Positions 45,143 through 54,337 of a stretch of DNA of 64,000 bases are shown piece by piece. The translations under genes and the position numbers were made by a program. The notes under the pieces are model-generated. The model worked only from the letters and a program-made list of their open reading frames with translations, was not told the DNA's origin and ran no database searches. Where the stretch lies: NCBI RefSeq assembly GCF_001401155.1, contig NZ_LJRO01000508.1, forward strand, positions 1 to 64,000, written 5' to 3'. The DNA is from Pseudomonas tremae. GTDB taxonomy: Bacteria > Pseudomonadota > Gammaproteobacteria > Pseudomonadales > Pseudomonadaceae. Within the stretch, counting starts at the first letter, position 1. Every line of letters begins with the position of its first letter.

Positions 45143-45910
45143 ATGTTCCCCAGCCTCTTCATTTCCCACGGCTCCCCTACCTTGGCCTTGGAGCCCGGCG
45201 AGAGCGGCCCTGCCCTCAGGCAACTGGCTGCCAGCCTGCCCAGACCTCGCGCCATCGTGATGGTGTCTGCGCACTGGGAAAGCCAAGAGCTTATTGTAAA
45301 CGGCAACCCTCAACCCGAGACCTGGCATGACTTTGGCGGCTTTGCAGCCGAGCTGTTCGCGGTGCAATACCCCGCACCAGGGCTGCCGGAGCTGACCCGG
45401 ACGGTCGTCGAACTGCTCGCAGCGGATGGTCTGACGGCACGCATCGACAGCAGAAGGCCGTTTGATCACGGGGTCTGGGTGCCTTTGTCGCTAATGTACC
45501 CGGACGCCGACATCCCTGTGGTGCAGGTCTCACTGCCAAGCCGTCAGGGGCCAGCGCTGCAGACACAAGTGGGCAAAGCGCTCGCCGGGCTTCGAGAACA
45601 AGGCGTGCTGATTATCGGCTCAGGCAGCATCACCCATAACCTGCGGGATCTGAACTGGAACGCGGGCCCGGGAAGCGCCGAGCCTTGGGCTGTGGAGTTT
45701 CGCAACTGGATGGTAGACAAGCTGCATGACGACGATGAAGCCGCCCTGCACCACTACCGCACCCTCGCCCCGCATGCCAAACGTGCACATCCAAGTGATG
45801 AACATCTGCTGCCGCTGTATTTCGCCCGAGGCGCAGGGGGCGCTTTCAGCATTGCTCACCAAGGCTTCACCATGGGCGCGCTAGGGATGGACATCTATCG
45901 GTTCGACTGA
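45143..45910 (+). CDS. YgiD-like 4,5-DOPA dioxygenase (extradiol)
   Basis: This class III ring-cleaving dioxygenase of 255 residues has metal-site histidines in LFISHGSPTLALE, VMVSAHWES and SITHNLRD, and the catalytic region FDHGVWVPLSLMYP. E. coli YgiD cleaves DOPA; other substrates are possible. It may be silenced by the terminator overlapping its leader unless read through or served by its own promoter. Confidence 0.9.
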   Translation: MFPSLFISHGSPTLALEPGESGPALRQLAASLPRPRAIVMVSAHWESQELIVNGNPQPETWHDFGGFAAELFAVQYPAPGLPELTRTVVELLAADGLTARIDSRRPFDHGVWVPLSLMYPDADIPVVQVSLPSRQGPALQTQVGKALAGLREQGVLIIGSGSITHNLRDLNWNAGPGSAEPWAVEFRNWMVDKLHDDDEAALHHYRTLAPHAKRAHPSDEHLLPLYFARGAGGAFSIAHQGFTMGALGMDIYRFD

Positions 45911-45944
45911 CCCTGAACAACGCAGGCACTGCAGAATCCGGAAT

Positions 45945-45976
45945 AAAAAAATCCCCGAACCAGTCGGGGATTTTTT
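45945..45976. terminator. Bidirectional terminator, YgiD-like gene / deaD
   Basis: Seven A, TCCCCGA, loop, TCGGGGA and six T form a terminator usable on both strands between two convergent genes. Confidence 0.88.
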
Positions 45977-46001
45977 ATGCGCCGATCAGCTCAAGAGCGG
46001 A

Positions 46002-47681
46002 TCAGTCTTCGCGATAGCGACGCAGTTTGAGCTGCTTGCCGGCAACGCGGGTGTCCTTGAGCTTGGTCAACAGACGCTCAAGACCATCTTCCGGCAGTTC
46101 TACCAAGCTGAAGCTGTCACGAACCTGGATACGGCCGATGGCTTCGCGGGCCAGGCCGCCTTCGTTGAGGATGGCGCCCAGCAGGTTCTTGGCAGCGATG
46201 CCATCACGCGCACCCAGCGCGGTACGGCAACGTGCACGACCTTCGGCCAATGGAACCGGCGCACGACGCTCGCGCTCTGGACGATCACCACGGTCGCTGC
46301 TGCCGCTGCGTTCTGGACGATCACCGCGAGGGGCGTTGTTCGGAACCAGCGGACGGTCACGCTCGATGGCTGCCAGGGTAAGAGCCTGACCGTTGGTAGC
46401 CTTGCGCAGCAGTGCAGCAGCGAGGGCACGCGGGCTGCAACCGATGTCGGCAGTCAGACGATCCAGCAGATCGCCATGAGTCGATTCGGCATCGGCAACC
46501 AGCGGCGACAGGCTGTTGGTCAGTTTCTTGATGCGAGCATCCAGAACGGCCTGGGCATCCGGCAGGCGGACTTCCGCAACCTTCTGACCGGTAACACGCT
46601 CGATCACCTGCAGCATGCGGCGCTCGCGAGGAGTCACCAGCAACAGTGCACGACCTTCGCGACCTGCACGACCGGTACGGCCGATACGGTGAACGTAGGA
46701 CTCAGGATCGTAAGGCATGTCCACGTTGAATACGTGGGTGATACGAGGAACGTCAAGACCACGGGCGGCAACGTCGGTCGCAACAACGATGTCCAGACGG
46801 CCATCCTTGAGGGATTCGATGACGCGCTCACGCTGGTTCTGGGCGATGTCGCCGTTCAGTGCAGCAGCCTTGTAGCCTTTGGCTTCAAGGGCGCTTGCCA
46901 GGTCCAGGGTCGCCTGCTTGGTGCGGACGAACATGATCAGGGCGTCGAAGTCTTCGACTTCCAGCAAGCTCAATACAGCGGAGGTCTTCTGGTCAGCGTG
47001 AACCAGCAGGTGAGCCTGCTCGATCGCGGTAACGGTCTGGGTCTTGGTCTGGATCTTGACGTGCTTCGGGTCACGCAGGTGGCGTTCGGCGATGGCACGA
47101 ATAGATTGCGGCAAGGTGGCCGAGAACAGGACGGTCTGGCGGGTTTCAGGCATGGCCTTGAAGATGACTTCGAGGTCGTCCATGAAGCCCAGCTTGAGCA
47201 TTTCGTCCGCTTCGTCGAGAACCAGATGGTTCACGGTCGCCAGGACTTTCTCGTCACGACGCAGGTGGTCGCAGAGACGGCCCGGAGTAGCGACGACGAT
47301 CTGTGCGCCATTGCGGATGGCCTTGAGCTGAGGGCCCATAGGCGCGCCGCCGTAGACCGCTACAACGGTCACGCCCGGCATTTGTTTTGCGTAGGTCTCG
47401 AACGCGGTGGCAACCTGAAGTGCCAGCTCGCGGGTCGGGGCCAGGATAAGTGCTTGCGGCTCGCGCTTGCTCGGGTCGATCCGGTGCAGGATAGGCAGTG
47501 CGAACGCGGCGGTTTTACCCGTACCGGTTTGCGCCTGACCGATCATGTCGTGACCGGCGAGAATAATCGGGATCGATTGCTGCTGGATGGCCGAAGGCTC
47601 TTCGTAGCCAGTGGCGACGACAGCTGCAACGATATTTGGATGAAGTTCGAGAGCGGCGAAGCCGCCGATTTCCTGGGTCAT
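46002..47681 (-). CDS. deaD: DEAD-box RNA helicase DeaD/CsdA
   Basis: This cold-shock and ribosome-assembly helicase has 559 residues: Walker A AQTGTGKT, DEAD in LVLDEADEMLKLGF, SAT in LFSATLP, HRIGRTGRAGREG in the second RecA lobe, and a C-terminal DbpA-type RNA-binding domain after an Arg-rich linker (about 435-480). The start is ATG at 47681; 453 bp of non-coding sequence precede it. Confidence 0.94.
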   Translation of the reverse strand: MTQEIGGFAALELHPNIVAAVVATGYEEPSAIQQQSIPIILAGHDMIGQAQTGTGKTAAFALPILHRIDPSKREPQALILAPTRELALQVATAFETYAKQMPGVTVVAVYGGAPMGPQLKAIRNGAQIVVATPGRLCDHLRRDEKVLATVNHLVLDEADEMLKLGFMDDLEVIFKAMPETRQTVLFSATLPQSIRAIAERHLRDPKHVKIQTKTQTVTAIEQAHLLVHADQKTSAVLSLLEVEDFDALIMFVRTKQATLDLASALEAKGYKAAALNGDIAQNQRERVIESLKDGRLDIVVATDVAARGLDVPRITHVFNVDMPYDPESYVHRIGRTGRAGREGRALLLVTPRERRMLQVIERVTGQKVAEVRLPDAQAVLDARIKKLTNSLSPLVADAESTHGDLLDRLTADIGCSPRALAAALLRKATNGQALTLAAIERDRPLVPNNAPRGDRPERSGSSDRGDRPERERRAPVPLAEGRARCRTALGARDGIAAKNLLGAILNEGGLAREAIGRIQVRDSFSLVELPEDGLERLLTKLKDTRVAGKQLKLRRYRED

Positions 47682-48134
47682 GGGTCTGCCTCTAGTGCAT
47701 CCGCAAAGACCCATGCTTCAAAGCTGCGCGTGCCGTGTACGACCTTGAGGTCACCCTGGCTGCTTTGTCGGCGGGGATTTGCGAAAACGTTTGATGAATG
47801 GATCGTCCAGGCTAGTCCGCTATGCGAACAAGCGACCGAAGCTGGCTTCGGGGAACTGCAATACCTCGACGAGGGCCGTGTTAAGGCCGGCGCGCACTAT
47901 ACCGGAAATACGCACCTTGGTGAGTCTTTTTTTATGAAACATTACGCCCTGCGAGTGCAAAAGCGGGCATTGACCAGCGGCGCGACAGGCCCTCGCCAAA
48001 GCGCGGACCAGAGATTACGGGCATTGCCGCTTAAACGTTTAATCTATTCCTTCGGATGACCGGTATCGCGCCCTGCAGGGTGTGGCGAATTGTCCCACCC
48101 GAATTTCCGCATGGTCGGCGCATCGCCAGGCTCG
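47682..48134 (-). promoter_or_regulatory. Long upstream leader region of deaD
   Basis: There is no coding gene on either strand. A TATAGT -10 candidate lies at 47901-47896, without a clear -35, which would give a leader of about 200 nt. The leader contains a tight hairpin CCGAAGC/GCTTCGG and a conserved-looking stretch near the ATG. Long structured leaders are the rule for cold-shock helicase mRNAs. Confidence 0.5.
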
Positions 48135-48896
48135 TCAGGTCGCTGAACGGACAGCCCGGATCAACGAAGCCAGCGAGTACCCCAAACGTGGTGCAAGTGC
48201 TTCGGCACGCACGCTGAGCGCCTCGATATCAAGCACCTGATCCAGATCGGCAGGCACGATCAGAATCACGTTGCCCTCCTTGACCGGCAGCTCCCAGTAA
48301 TGACGATGGTACAGACCACGCAGCAGCGCCGCGCCCAGCGGCTTGCCATCGTCGGTCGCCCACTGGTTGATGATCAGCCAGCCGCCGGGCGTGAGACGCT
48401 GCTGGCAGCTCTGCAGAAAATTCCAGGCCAGATGCCCGACGCCAGGCCCGACATCGGTATACAGGTCGACAAAGATCAGATCAGCCGGTTCCGCGCTGTG
48501 CAGCAGATCCAGCGCGTCGCCGATGCGGATGTACAGCCGAGGGTCATCATCCAGCCCCATGAACTCCATCGCCAGACGTGGCACGTCGGGACGCAGTTCG
48601 ATCACTTCCACATCTTCCAGCGGCAGGAACTTCATGCAGGCCTGGGTCAGCGTCCCGGCGCCCAGACCGAGAAACAATGCGCTCTCCGGCGCCTCGTGGC
48701 ACAAGGCGCCGATCAACATCGCACGGGTGTAGTCATACTCCAGCCAGCTCGGGTCAGCCGTGAAGGTGCAACTCTGTTCAATTGCATCGCCGAACTCGAG
48801 GAAGCGGTAATCCTCCACCTCCAGCACGCGGATCATGCCGAAGTCGTCATGGACCTCAGCCAGAATTCGTTCTACGCGCTCACGCTCTTCCGTCAT
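48135..48896 (-). CDS. Spermidine synthase-like methyltransferase-fold protein
   Basis: The Rossmann motif ALFLGLGAGTLTQACMK, then VEVIELRPDVPRLA and DLIFVDLYTD are features of the SpeE fold. The 253-residue length and lack of the N-terminal beta domain put it with spermidine synthase-like proteins of unknown substrate. The ATG at 48896 is preferred over the GTG just before it. Confidence 0.8.
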   Translation of the reverse strand: MTEERERVERILAEVHDDFGMIRVLEVEDYRFLEFGDAIEQSCTFTADPSWLEYDYTRAMLIGALCHEAPESALFLGLGAGTLTQACMKFLPLEDVEVIELRPDVPRLAMEFMGLDDDPRLYIRIGDALDLLHSAEPADLIFVDLYTDVGPGVGHLAWNFLQSCQQRLTPGGWLIINQWATDDGKPLGAALLRGLYHRHYWELPVKEGNVILIVPADLDQVLDIEALSVRAEALAPRLGYSLASLIRAVRSAT

Positions 48897-49065
48897 CACC
48901 GTTCCTGGTCCTGGGCCGCACCGGGCGCAAAGCTCGAATTGTCGGGCAAGCGCACCGTTTTGTCACACTTTGCAGGCTGCAACACCTTTCCAGTGATCTG
49001 CGCCACGCTGGCAGCGTGACGACGAACTGCTAACATGCCTGTTCGATTGCGCAACCCAAGAGCCA

Positions 49066-50415
49066 ATGATGAGCCAACCCTGGAGCCCCGACAGCTGGCG
49101 GGCAATGCCGATTCAACAGCAACCCCTATACCCTGACACAGAGCATTTGCTGAAGGTCGAACAGACGCTGGCCAGCTACCCGCCGCTGGTATTCGCAGGC
49201 GAAGCCCGCGAGTTGCGTCGCCAGTTTGCCGAAGTCACCCAGGGTCGGGCGTTTCTGTTGCAAGGCGGCGATTGCGCAGAAAGCTTCATGGAGTTTTCTG
49301 CGGCCAAGATTCGCGACACGTTCAAGGTGCTGTTGCAGATGGCAATCGTCATGACTTTTGCCGCCGGCTGCCCAGTCGTCAAGGTCGGACGCATGGCCGG
49401 ACAGTTTGCCAAGCCACGCTCGGCCAATGACGAAACCATCGACGGCGTGACGCTTCCTGCGTATCGGGGTGACATCGTCAACGGTATCGGCTTCGACGAA
49501 AAAAGCCGCGTGCCGGATCCGGAACGCCTGATCCAGGCCTACAACCAGTCCACTGCCACCCTCAACCTGTTGCGCGCTTTCGCTCAGGGCGGGTTTGCCG
49601 ACCTGCATCAGGTACACAAGTGGAATCTGGACTTTATCGCTAACTCGGCGCTGGCCGACAAATACAGCCAGTTGGCGGGTCGTATCGACGAAACCCTGGC
49701 ATTCATGCGCGCCTGCGGCATGGACAGCTCGCCGCAACTGCGCGAAACCAGCTTCTTCACCGCCCATGAGGCGTTGTTGCTCAACTATGAAGAAGCCTTC
49801 GTGCGGCGCGACAGCCTGACCAACGATTACTACGACTGCTCGGCGCACATGTTATGGATCGGCGATCGCACCCGGCAACTGGACGGCGCGCACGTTGAAT
49901 TCCTGCGCGGGGTGAACAACCCGATCGGAGTAAAAGTCGGCCCGAGCATGAACACCGAAGACCTGATTCGCCTGATCGACACCCTCAACCCGGACAACGA
50001 CCCGGGACGTCTGAACCTGATCGCGCGTATGGGTGCCAACAAGGTCGGCGATCACCTGCCACAGCTGATTCGTGCGGTCGAGCGCGAAGGCCGCAAGGTG
50101 CTGTGGAGCTCCGACCCGATGCATGGCAATACCATCAAGGCCAGCAGCGGTTACAAGACCCGCGACTTCGCGCAGATCCTCGGCGAAGTGAAGCAGTTCT
50201 TTCAGGTGCATCAGGCAGAAGGCACATACGCCGGAGGCATCCACATCGAAATGACCGGTCAGAACGTCACCGAATGCATCGGCGGCGCCCGACCGATTAC
50301 TGAAGACGGCCTATCGGACCGCTATCACACGCACTGCGACCCGCGCATGAACGCCGATCAGTCGCTGGAACTGGCGTTCCTGATTGCCGAAACCCTGAAG
50401 CAGGTCAGACGCTGA
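49066..50415 (+). CDS. Class II DAHP synthase
   Basis: This enzyme condenses phosphoenolpyruvate and erythrose-4-phosphate to DAHP, the entry to the shikimate pathway. The 449-residue plant-type enzyme has FLLQGGDCAESF, KVGRMAGQFAKPRS and WSSDPMHGNTI. In Pseudomonas the class II form is one of several isoenzymes and is less feedback-inhibited by Phe/Tyr/Trp than class I forms. A short GC hairpin (50438-50458) follows it. Confidence 0.93.
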   Translation: MMSQPWSPDSWRAMPIQQQPLYPDTEHLLKVEQTLASYPPLVFAGEARELRRQFAEVTQGRAFLLQGGDCAESFMEFSAAKIRDTFKVLLQMAIVMTFAAGCPVVKVGRMAGQFAKPRSANDETIDGVTLPAYRGDIVNGIGFDEKSRVPDPERLIQAYNQSTATLNLLRAFAQGGFADLHQVHKWNLDFIANSALADKYSQLAGRIDETLAFMRACGMDSSPQLRETSFFTAHEALLLNYEEAFVRRDSLTNDYYDCSAHMLWIGDRTRQLDGAHVEFLRGVNNPIGVKVGPSMNTEDLIRLIDTLNPDNDPGRLNLIARMGANKVGDHLPQLIRAVEREGRKVLWSSDPMHGNTIKASSGYKTRDFAQILGEVKQFFQVHQAEGTYAGGIHIEMTGQNVTECIGGARPITEDGLSDRYHTHCDPRMNADQSLELAFLIAETLKQVRR

Positions 50416-50472
50416 CCAAAGCGTGCCAGATCAACTGCCCGCTCGAAACTTGAGCGGGTGGTCCCGAAGGGC

Positions 50473-51219
50473 TCAGACTTTAAGCGCGAGAATCACTGCG
50501 CACAGCACCAGAAACACGCAGAACATCAGGCGTAACGTGCGCTCCGGCAACGAGTGCGCCAGCTTTACACCCCAACTGATGCTGGCCAGACCGCCGATCG
50601 CCAACGGGATACCCATCGACCAGTTGACGTGGTCGTGCAGCGCGTAAGTGACCAGTGTGATACCAGTGCTTGGAGCCGCAAGCGACAGAGCAAGCCCTTG
50701 CGCAACCACCTGCGTAGCGCCGAACATGCTGGTCAGGATCGGAGTAGCCACCACTCCGCCGCCCACGCCAAACAAGCCGCCGGTGACGCCGGAACCGACA
50801 CCCAGCAGCCACAGCCAGCGCTCATGACGCAGCCCGGTGCCTGCCTGACTATTACGCCAATACATTTGCGCGACGTTAAACACAGTCAACACCACCAGAA
50901 AGGCGATAAAGCCCAGGCGCATGCCTTGTGGATCGACCCTTACGGCCAGCAGCGACGTGAGCCAGGCCATGAAGAAACTGGGAATGATCAGCATCAGTGC
51001 GTTGCGCAGTAAAATCCGGTTACGCTGGTTGTAGCGCCACAACGCGAGCAACACATTGGGCAGCACCATCAACAAGGCAGTGCCTTGAGCCAGCTGTTGA
51101 TCAAGCCCGAACAAAACGCCCAGTACCGGAATCGCCACCAGCCCGCCGCCAATTCCGAACAACCCGCCCAAGGTGCCCATTAACGCGCCGAGCAACACGA
51201 ACATCACAATTTCAATCAC
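50473..51219 (-). CDS. TauE/SafE-family membrane transporter
   Basis: This 248-residue protein has about eight TM segments and the TauE/SafE repeats MGTLGGLFGIGGGLVAIP and TGGLFGVGGGVVATP. Members export sulfite, sulfonates or related anions; the substrate here is unknown. It begins at a GTG after GGGGAT; an internal ATG five codons on is possible. Convergent with the DAHP synthase gene. Confidence 0.88.
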   Translation of the reverse strand: MIEIVMFVLLGALMGTLGGLFGIGGGLVAIPVLGVLFGLDQQLAQGTALLMVLPNVLLALWRYNQRNRILLRNALMLIIPSFFMAWLTSLLAVRVDPQGMRLGFIAFLVVLTVFNVAQMYWRNSQAGTGLRHERWLWLLGVGSGVTGGLFGVGGGVVATPILTSMFGATQVVAQGLALSLAAPSTGITLVTYALHDHVNWSMGIPLAIGGLASISWGVKLAHSLPERTLRLMFCVFLVLCAVILALKV

Positions 51220-51374
51220 ACTGCATCCCCAACCATCCGATGGTCAAATGCTGCGCAGTCCTGTCCGCGTCAACACCCGATAATGTCTTTTTTCATACAC
51301 AACACATGATGACATTGCTGCCAGCTCGCAGGCATGGAAATTATCCAGCGCGTTAAAACAGTTCAACACTGGGT

Positions 51375-51387
51375 TAAACTCAGTTTA
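51375..51387. promoter_or_regulatory. Palindrome just upstream of ohrR
   Basis: TAAACTCAGTTTA is a perfect palindrome with 6-bp arms around one base, 20 bp before the ohrR ATG. It is a candidate autoregulatory operator for OhrR. It differs from the Xanthomonas OhrR consensus, so assignment is tentative. Confidence 0.35.
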
Positions 51388-51406
51388 CCGAGTACGAGGA
51401 TCCGAC

Positions 51407-51880
51407 ATGAGTGCCGACAAGAGCCCGACCCACCTTGAGTCCGCTGATTGCGACTTGTTGCTGCTGGATAATCAATTATGTTTCGCCCTCTACTCCACCT
51501 CGTTGATGATGACCAAGGTCTATAAACCCTTGCTTCAGGCACTCGGCCTGACCTATCCGCAGTACCTGGCCATGATGGTGCTGTGGGAAAAAGATGGTCT
51601 GACCGTGAGCGATGTCAGCACGCGCCTGCTGACCGATCCGGGTTCGCTGACGCCCTTGCTCAAGCGCCTTGAAGGTGAAGGCTTCATCAGTCGCACGCGC
51701 AGCAAGGAAGACGAGCGTGTGGTGTTGTTGCACCTGACCGAACAAGGTCGTGCATTGCAGCACAAGGCCCTGAACGTGCCAGGCTGCATTCTCTCCACCA
51801 GCGGCCTGAGCATGGAAAAACTCCATGAACTGCAGGCTCAGTTGCTCGACCTGCGTGACCATCTGCACCAGAGTCTGTAG
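51407..51880 (+). CDS. ohrR: Organic hydroperoxide sensor OhrR (MarR family)
   Basis: This 157-residue MarR repressor has the peroxide-sensing Cys25 in LLLDNQLCFALYSTS and conserved Tyr residues in VYKPLLQALGLTYPQYL, as in OhrR. Oxidation of Cys25 releases DNA and induces ohr. Further cysteines at 15 and about 126 may form a disulfide (two-Cys type). It lies 137 bp upstream of ohr on the same strand. Confidence 0.92.
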   Translation: MSADKSPTHLESADCDLLLLDNQLCFALYSTSLMMTKVYKPLLQALGLTYPQYLAMMVLWEKDGLTVSDVSTRLLTDPGSLTPLLKRLEGEGFISRTRSKEDERVVLLHLTEQGRALQHKALNVPGCILSTSGLSMEKLHELQAQLLDLRDHLHQSL

Positions 51881-51964
51881 GCGGGATTCAACGCAGCGTT
51901 TCACTCCTCGCAAAATTTAGCTTGCGCACTAACTAATCAAGAGATACCTTTGTCACGTGATTAT

Positions 51965-51976
51965 CTTGCGCGCAAG
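51965..51976. promoter_or_regulatory. CTTGCGCGCAAG palindrome upstream of ohr
   Basis: A perfect 12-bp palindrome lies 42 bp before the ohr ATG; the half-element CTTGCGC also occurs at 51921. It may be part of the ohr promoter or OhrR operator. No clear -35/-10 pair was seen. Confidence 0.35.
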
Positions 51977-52017
51977 TATTTGGCGCACAACCAAGCTCAT
52001 GAAAACGAGGAAATACC

Positions 52018-52437
52018 ATGGACACGCTCTACACCGCAGTTGCAACCGCCACCGGCGGCCGTGATGGTCGTGCCGTTTCCAGCGACAATATTCTCGACGT
52101 CAAACTGGCGACCCCGAAAGAACTCGGCGGTGCTGGCGGCGCAGCCACCAACCCTGAGCAATTGTTCGCTGCCGGTTACTCGGCCTGCTTCATTGGCGCG
52201 CTGAAATTCGTGGCCGGTCAAAGCAAACGCAGCATCCCGGCAGACGCCTCGATCACTGCTCACGTAGGCATCGGCCAGATCCCCGGTGGTTTCGGTCTGG
52301 ACATCGACCTGCATGTCAGCCTGCCAGGCCTTGAACAAGCCGACGCCCAGCAACTGGTAGACGCCGCTCACGTGGTCTGCCCGTACTCCAACGCCACACG
52401 TGGCAACGTCGATGTGCGCCTGCATGTGACGGTGTGA
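52018..52437 (+). CDS. ohr: Organic hydroperoxide resistance protein Ohr
   Basis: Ohr is a lipoyl-dependent thiol peroxidase that reduces fatty acid and other organic hydroperoxides. The 139-residue OsmC-fold protein has catalytic Cys57 in GYSACFIGAL and resolving Cys121 in VVCPYSNATRGN. It is regulated by the upstream ohrR. A bidirectional terminator follows. Confidence 0.96.
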   Translation: MDTLYTAVATATGGRDGRAVSSDNILDVKLATPKELGGAGGAATNPEQLFAAGYSACFIGALKFVAGQSKRSIPADASITAHVGIGQIPGGFGLDIDLHVSLPGLEQADAQQLVDAAHVVCPYSNATRGNVDVRLHVTV

Positions 52438-52484
52438 AAGCCGCTTGAAGCCTGAGCACCGCTGTTCAGCAGAATTTCAGGCAT

Positions 52485-52513
52485 AAAAAAACCCGCAGCG
52501 ATGCGGGTTTTTT
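52485..52513. terminator. Bidirectional terminator, ohr / efp
   Basis: Seven A, ACCCGCA, loop GCGA, TGCGGGT and T run: a strong stem between two convergent genes. Confidence 0.88.
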
Positions 52514-52538
52514 GCGTAACGGGGTCAAAACACCCTGC

Positions 52539-53108
52539 TTACTTGGCACGGCCCTTGTAGGAACCGCCTTCGCGGGTGTCGATCTCGATCATGTCACCGA
52601 TTTCGATGAAGTCTGCAACGCTCAGCTCGGTGCCGTTTTTCAGCTTGGCAGGCTTCATGACCTTGCCAGAGGTGTCGCCGCGAGCGGAACCTTCGGTGTA
52701 GTCAACCTGGCGCACGATGGTGGTCGGCAGCTCAACGGAAACCAGACGGTCTTCAAAGAAAACGGCTTCGCAGATGTCGGTCATGCCTTCTTCGACGAAT
52801 GGCAGAACGCTTTCGATGTCTTCGGCGTTCAGCTCGTACATGGTGTAGTCAGTGGTGTCCATGAACGTGTAGGTGTCACCACTGATGAAAGACAGGGTGG
52901 CTTCCTTGCGGTCGAGGATCACGTCGTCCAGTTTGTCATCGGCGCTGTAGACGATCTCGGTCTTGTAACCGGTCAGCAGGTTTTTCAGCTTGGTCTTCAT
53001 GATCGCGCTGTTACGACCGGATTTGGTGAACTCAGCTTTCTGAACCAGCCAAGGATCGTTTTCGAGACGGATCACGGTACCGGGTTTCAGCTCTTTACCA
53101 GTTTTCAT
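52539..53108 (-). CDS. efp: Elongation factor P (arginine type)
   Basis: EF-P relieves ribosome stalling at polyproline. The 189-residue protein has Arg32 at the loop tip (TKSGRNSAIMK) instead of the lysine of E. coli, the type modified with rhamnose by EarP. The earP gene lies 98 bp upstream on the same strand, which fits. Confidence 0.97.
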   Translation of the reverse strand: MKTGKELKPGTVIRLENDPWLVQKAEFTKSGRNSAIMKTKLKNLLTGYKTEIVYSADDKLDDVILDRKEATLSFISGDTYTFMDTTDYTMYELNAEDIESVLPFVEEGMTDICEAVFFEDRLVSVELPTTIVRQVDYTEGSARGDTSGKVMKPAKLKNGTELSVADFIEIGDMIEIDTREGGSYKGRAK

Positions 53109-53140
53109 TGCATATATCCGAATTTGGATGAATTAACCAA

Positions 53141-53189
53141 AGGCTCTGTACGAGAAATAGCCTACACAGGCACTTTCCGTACAGAGCCT
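53141..53189 (-). promoter_or_regulatory. Inverted repeat in the efp leader
   Basis: AGGCTCTGTAC and GTACAGAGCCT are perfect 11-bp arms around a 27-nt spacer. On the minus strand a TATGAT -10 candidate (53211-53206) lies just before it, which would place the hairpin at the start of the efp mRNA. It could also be an earP terminator, but there is no T run. Confidence 0.5.
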
Positions 53190-53206
53190 GATATCAAGGT
53201 CGCGTA

Positions 53207-54337
53207 TCATAGCGAATTTCCATAAAACTGCACCAGCGCCGTGGCAAGATCAGTCTGTGCGGCTTGTTGCAGGCACCAGCGCTCGGCATGTCTTTCGATT
53301 TCAGGCCAGTGCGCCATCAGCTCTTTCCAGCTATCGGCAAGGTCGCCGCCAGCGCTCCAACCGTGCCACAAGCGGCTCAAAGCCTGTCCGGCAGGGGGCG
53401 AAAGCCCGTCCAGATACAGTGCCAGAAAAGCATCGAGCTTCGGCAGGTGCGCATCGTCTTCCTGTTGATAGATGTGCCAGAGCATCGGTCGCCCCGCCCA
53501 TTGCGCCCGCACGAACGAGTCCTCACCGCGCACGATGTTGAAATCGCAGCTCCACAGCAGCAGGTCGTACTGCTCCTGACTGACGAACGGCAAGACCTGC
53601 ACCGTGAGTGCGCCCCTCACCTGCGTCGTGCCTACCGCCAGTTCACTGCCAAGCCAGCGCTGCAGATCGCCCAGAATGCGGCCTTCCGGCACCAGCATGT
53701 GTGTCGGTCGTTCATCGTTGGCCAATACGTCAAGCCAACTGCCCAAGCCCGGGTTTTCGTAGGCAAACACCGATATCAGACGGGTATCTTCCTGCGGCTC
53801 GACGCCCAGCCCGTCAAGAAAGGCGCGCTGCGCCGCTTTGTCATGCTCAAAGGCATGGCGCCTGTTCACAAGGTCTCGCTCGCGCAGCAAACCGCCTGTG
53901 GTGTCGGAAAAACCCGGGAAGAAAAAGAACTTCTTGAGGCCGTTAGACTGCGGCGACGGCAGCCCGTGACAGCCTGACACCCATTCTTCGGCACTCAGGT
54001 AATCGAGGTTCAGCCACAGCGGCCTTGGCGAGTGTTGCAACATTGCTTCGGTGTACGACTCCGGCAATCGACAGGCAAAGGCTTCGATCACTGCATCAGG
54101 AATGACCGTGCTTGCCCATTGCACTGGCCACTGGCAAACGCTGACGCCTTCATGCTGTTGCTGCACGGCCGCCGCGTCGGCACCAGGACACAGACGAGCG
54201 AACGCCGACAGATCGTCGATCCATAAACGAACCTGCAGGCCATGTTCGGCAACCAATTGGCGTGCCAGACGCCAGGTCACACCCGCATCACCGTAGTTAT
54301 CGACGACGCTGCAAAAAATGTCCCACGAGGCTTTCAT
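53207..54337 (-). CDS. earP: EF-P arginine rhamnosyltransferase EarP
   Basis: EarP transfers rhamnose from dTDP-rhamnose to Arg32 of EF-P. The 376-residue GT-B protein has the N-terminal DNYGDAGVTWRLARQL with conserved Asp13 and Asp17 and the donor-binding RGEDSFVRAQWAGRPMLW. AGGAAG precedes the ATG. It is adjacent to its substrate gene efp. Downstream of efp the order is core genome; upstream begins the McrBC-like insertion. Confidence 0.96.
   Translation of the reverse strand: MKASWDIFCSVVDNYGDAGVTWRLARQLVAEHGLQVRLWIDDLSAFARLCPGADAAAVQQQHEGVSVCQWPVQWASTVIPDAVIEAFACRLPESYTEAMLQHSPRPLWLNLDYLSAEEWVSGCHGLPSPQSNGLKKFFFFPGFSDTTGGLLRERDLVNRRHAFEHDKAAQRAFLDGLGVEPQEDTRLISVFAYENPGLGSWLDVLANDERPTHMLVPEGRILGDLQRWLGSELAVGTTQVRGALTVQVLPFVSQEQYDLLLWSCDFNIVRGEDSFVRAQWAGRPMLWHIYQQEDDAHLPKLDAFLALYLDGLSPPAGQALSRLWHGWSAGGDLADSWKELMAHWPEIERHAERWCLQQAAQTDLATALVQFYGNSL

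Noticed and set aside
46476..48059. 527-residue plus-strand frame
   Set aside because: It lies antisense to deaD and its leader, has no family motifs, and is a typical shadow frame of a high-GC gene.
50438..50458. CCCGCTC/GAGCGGG hairpin between the DAHP synthase and TauE genes
   Set aside because: The stem is good but no T tract follows on either strand, so it was not listed as a terminator.
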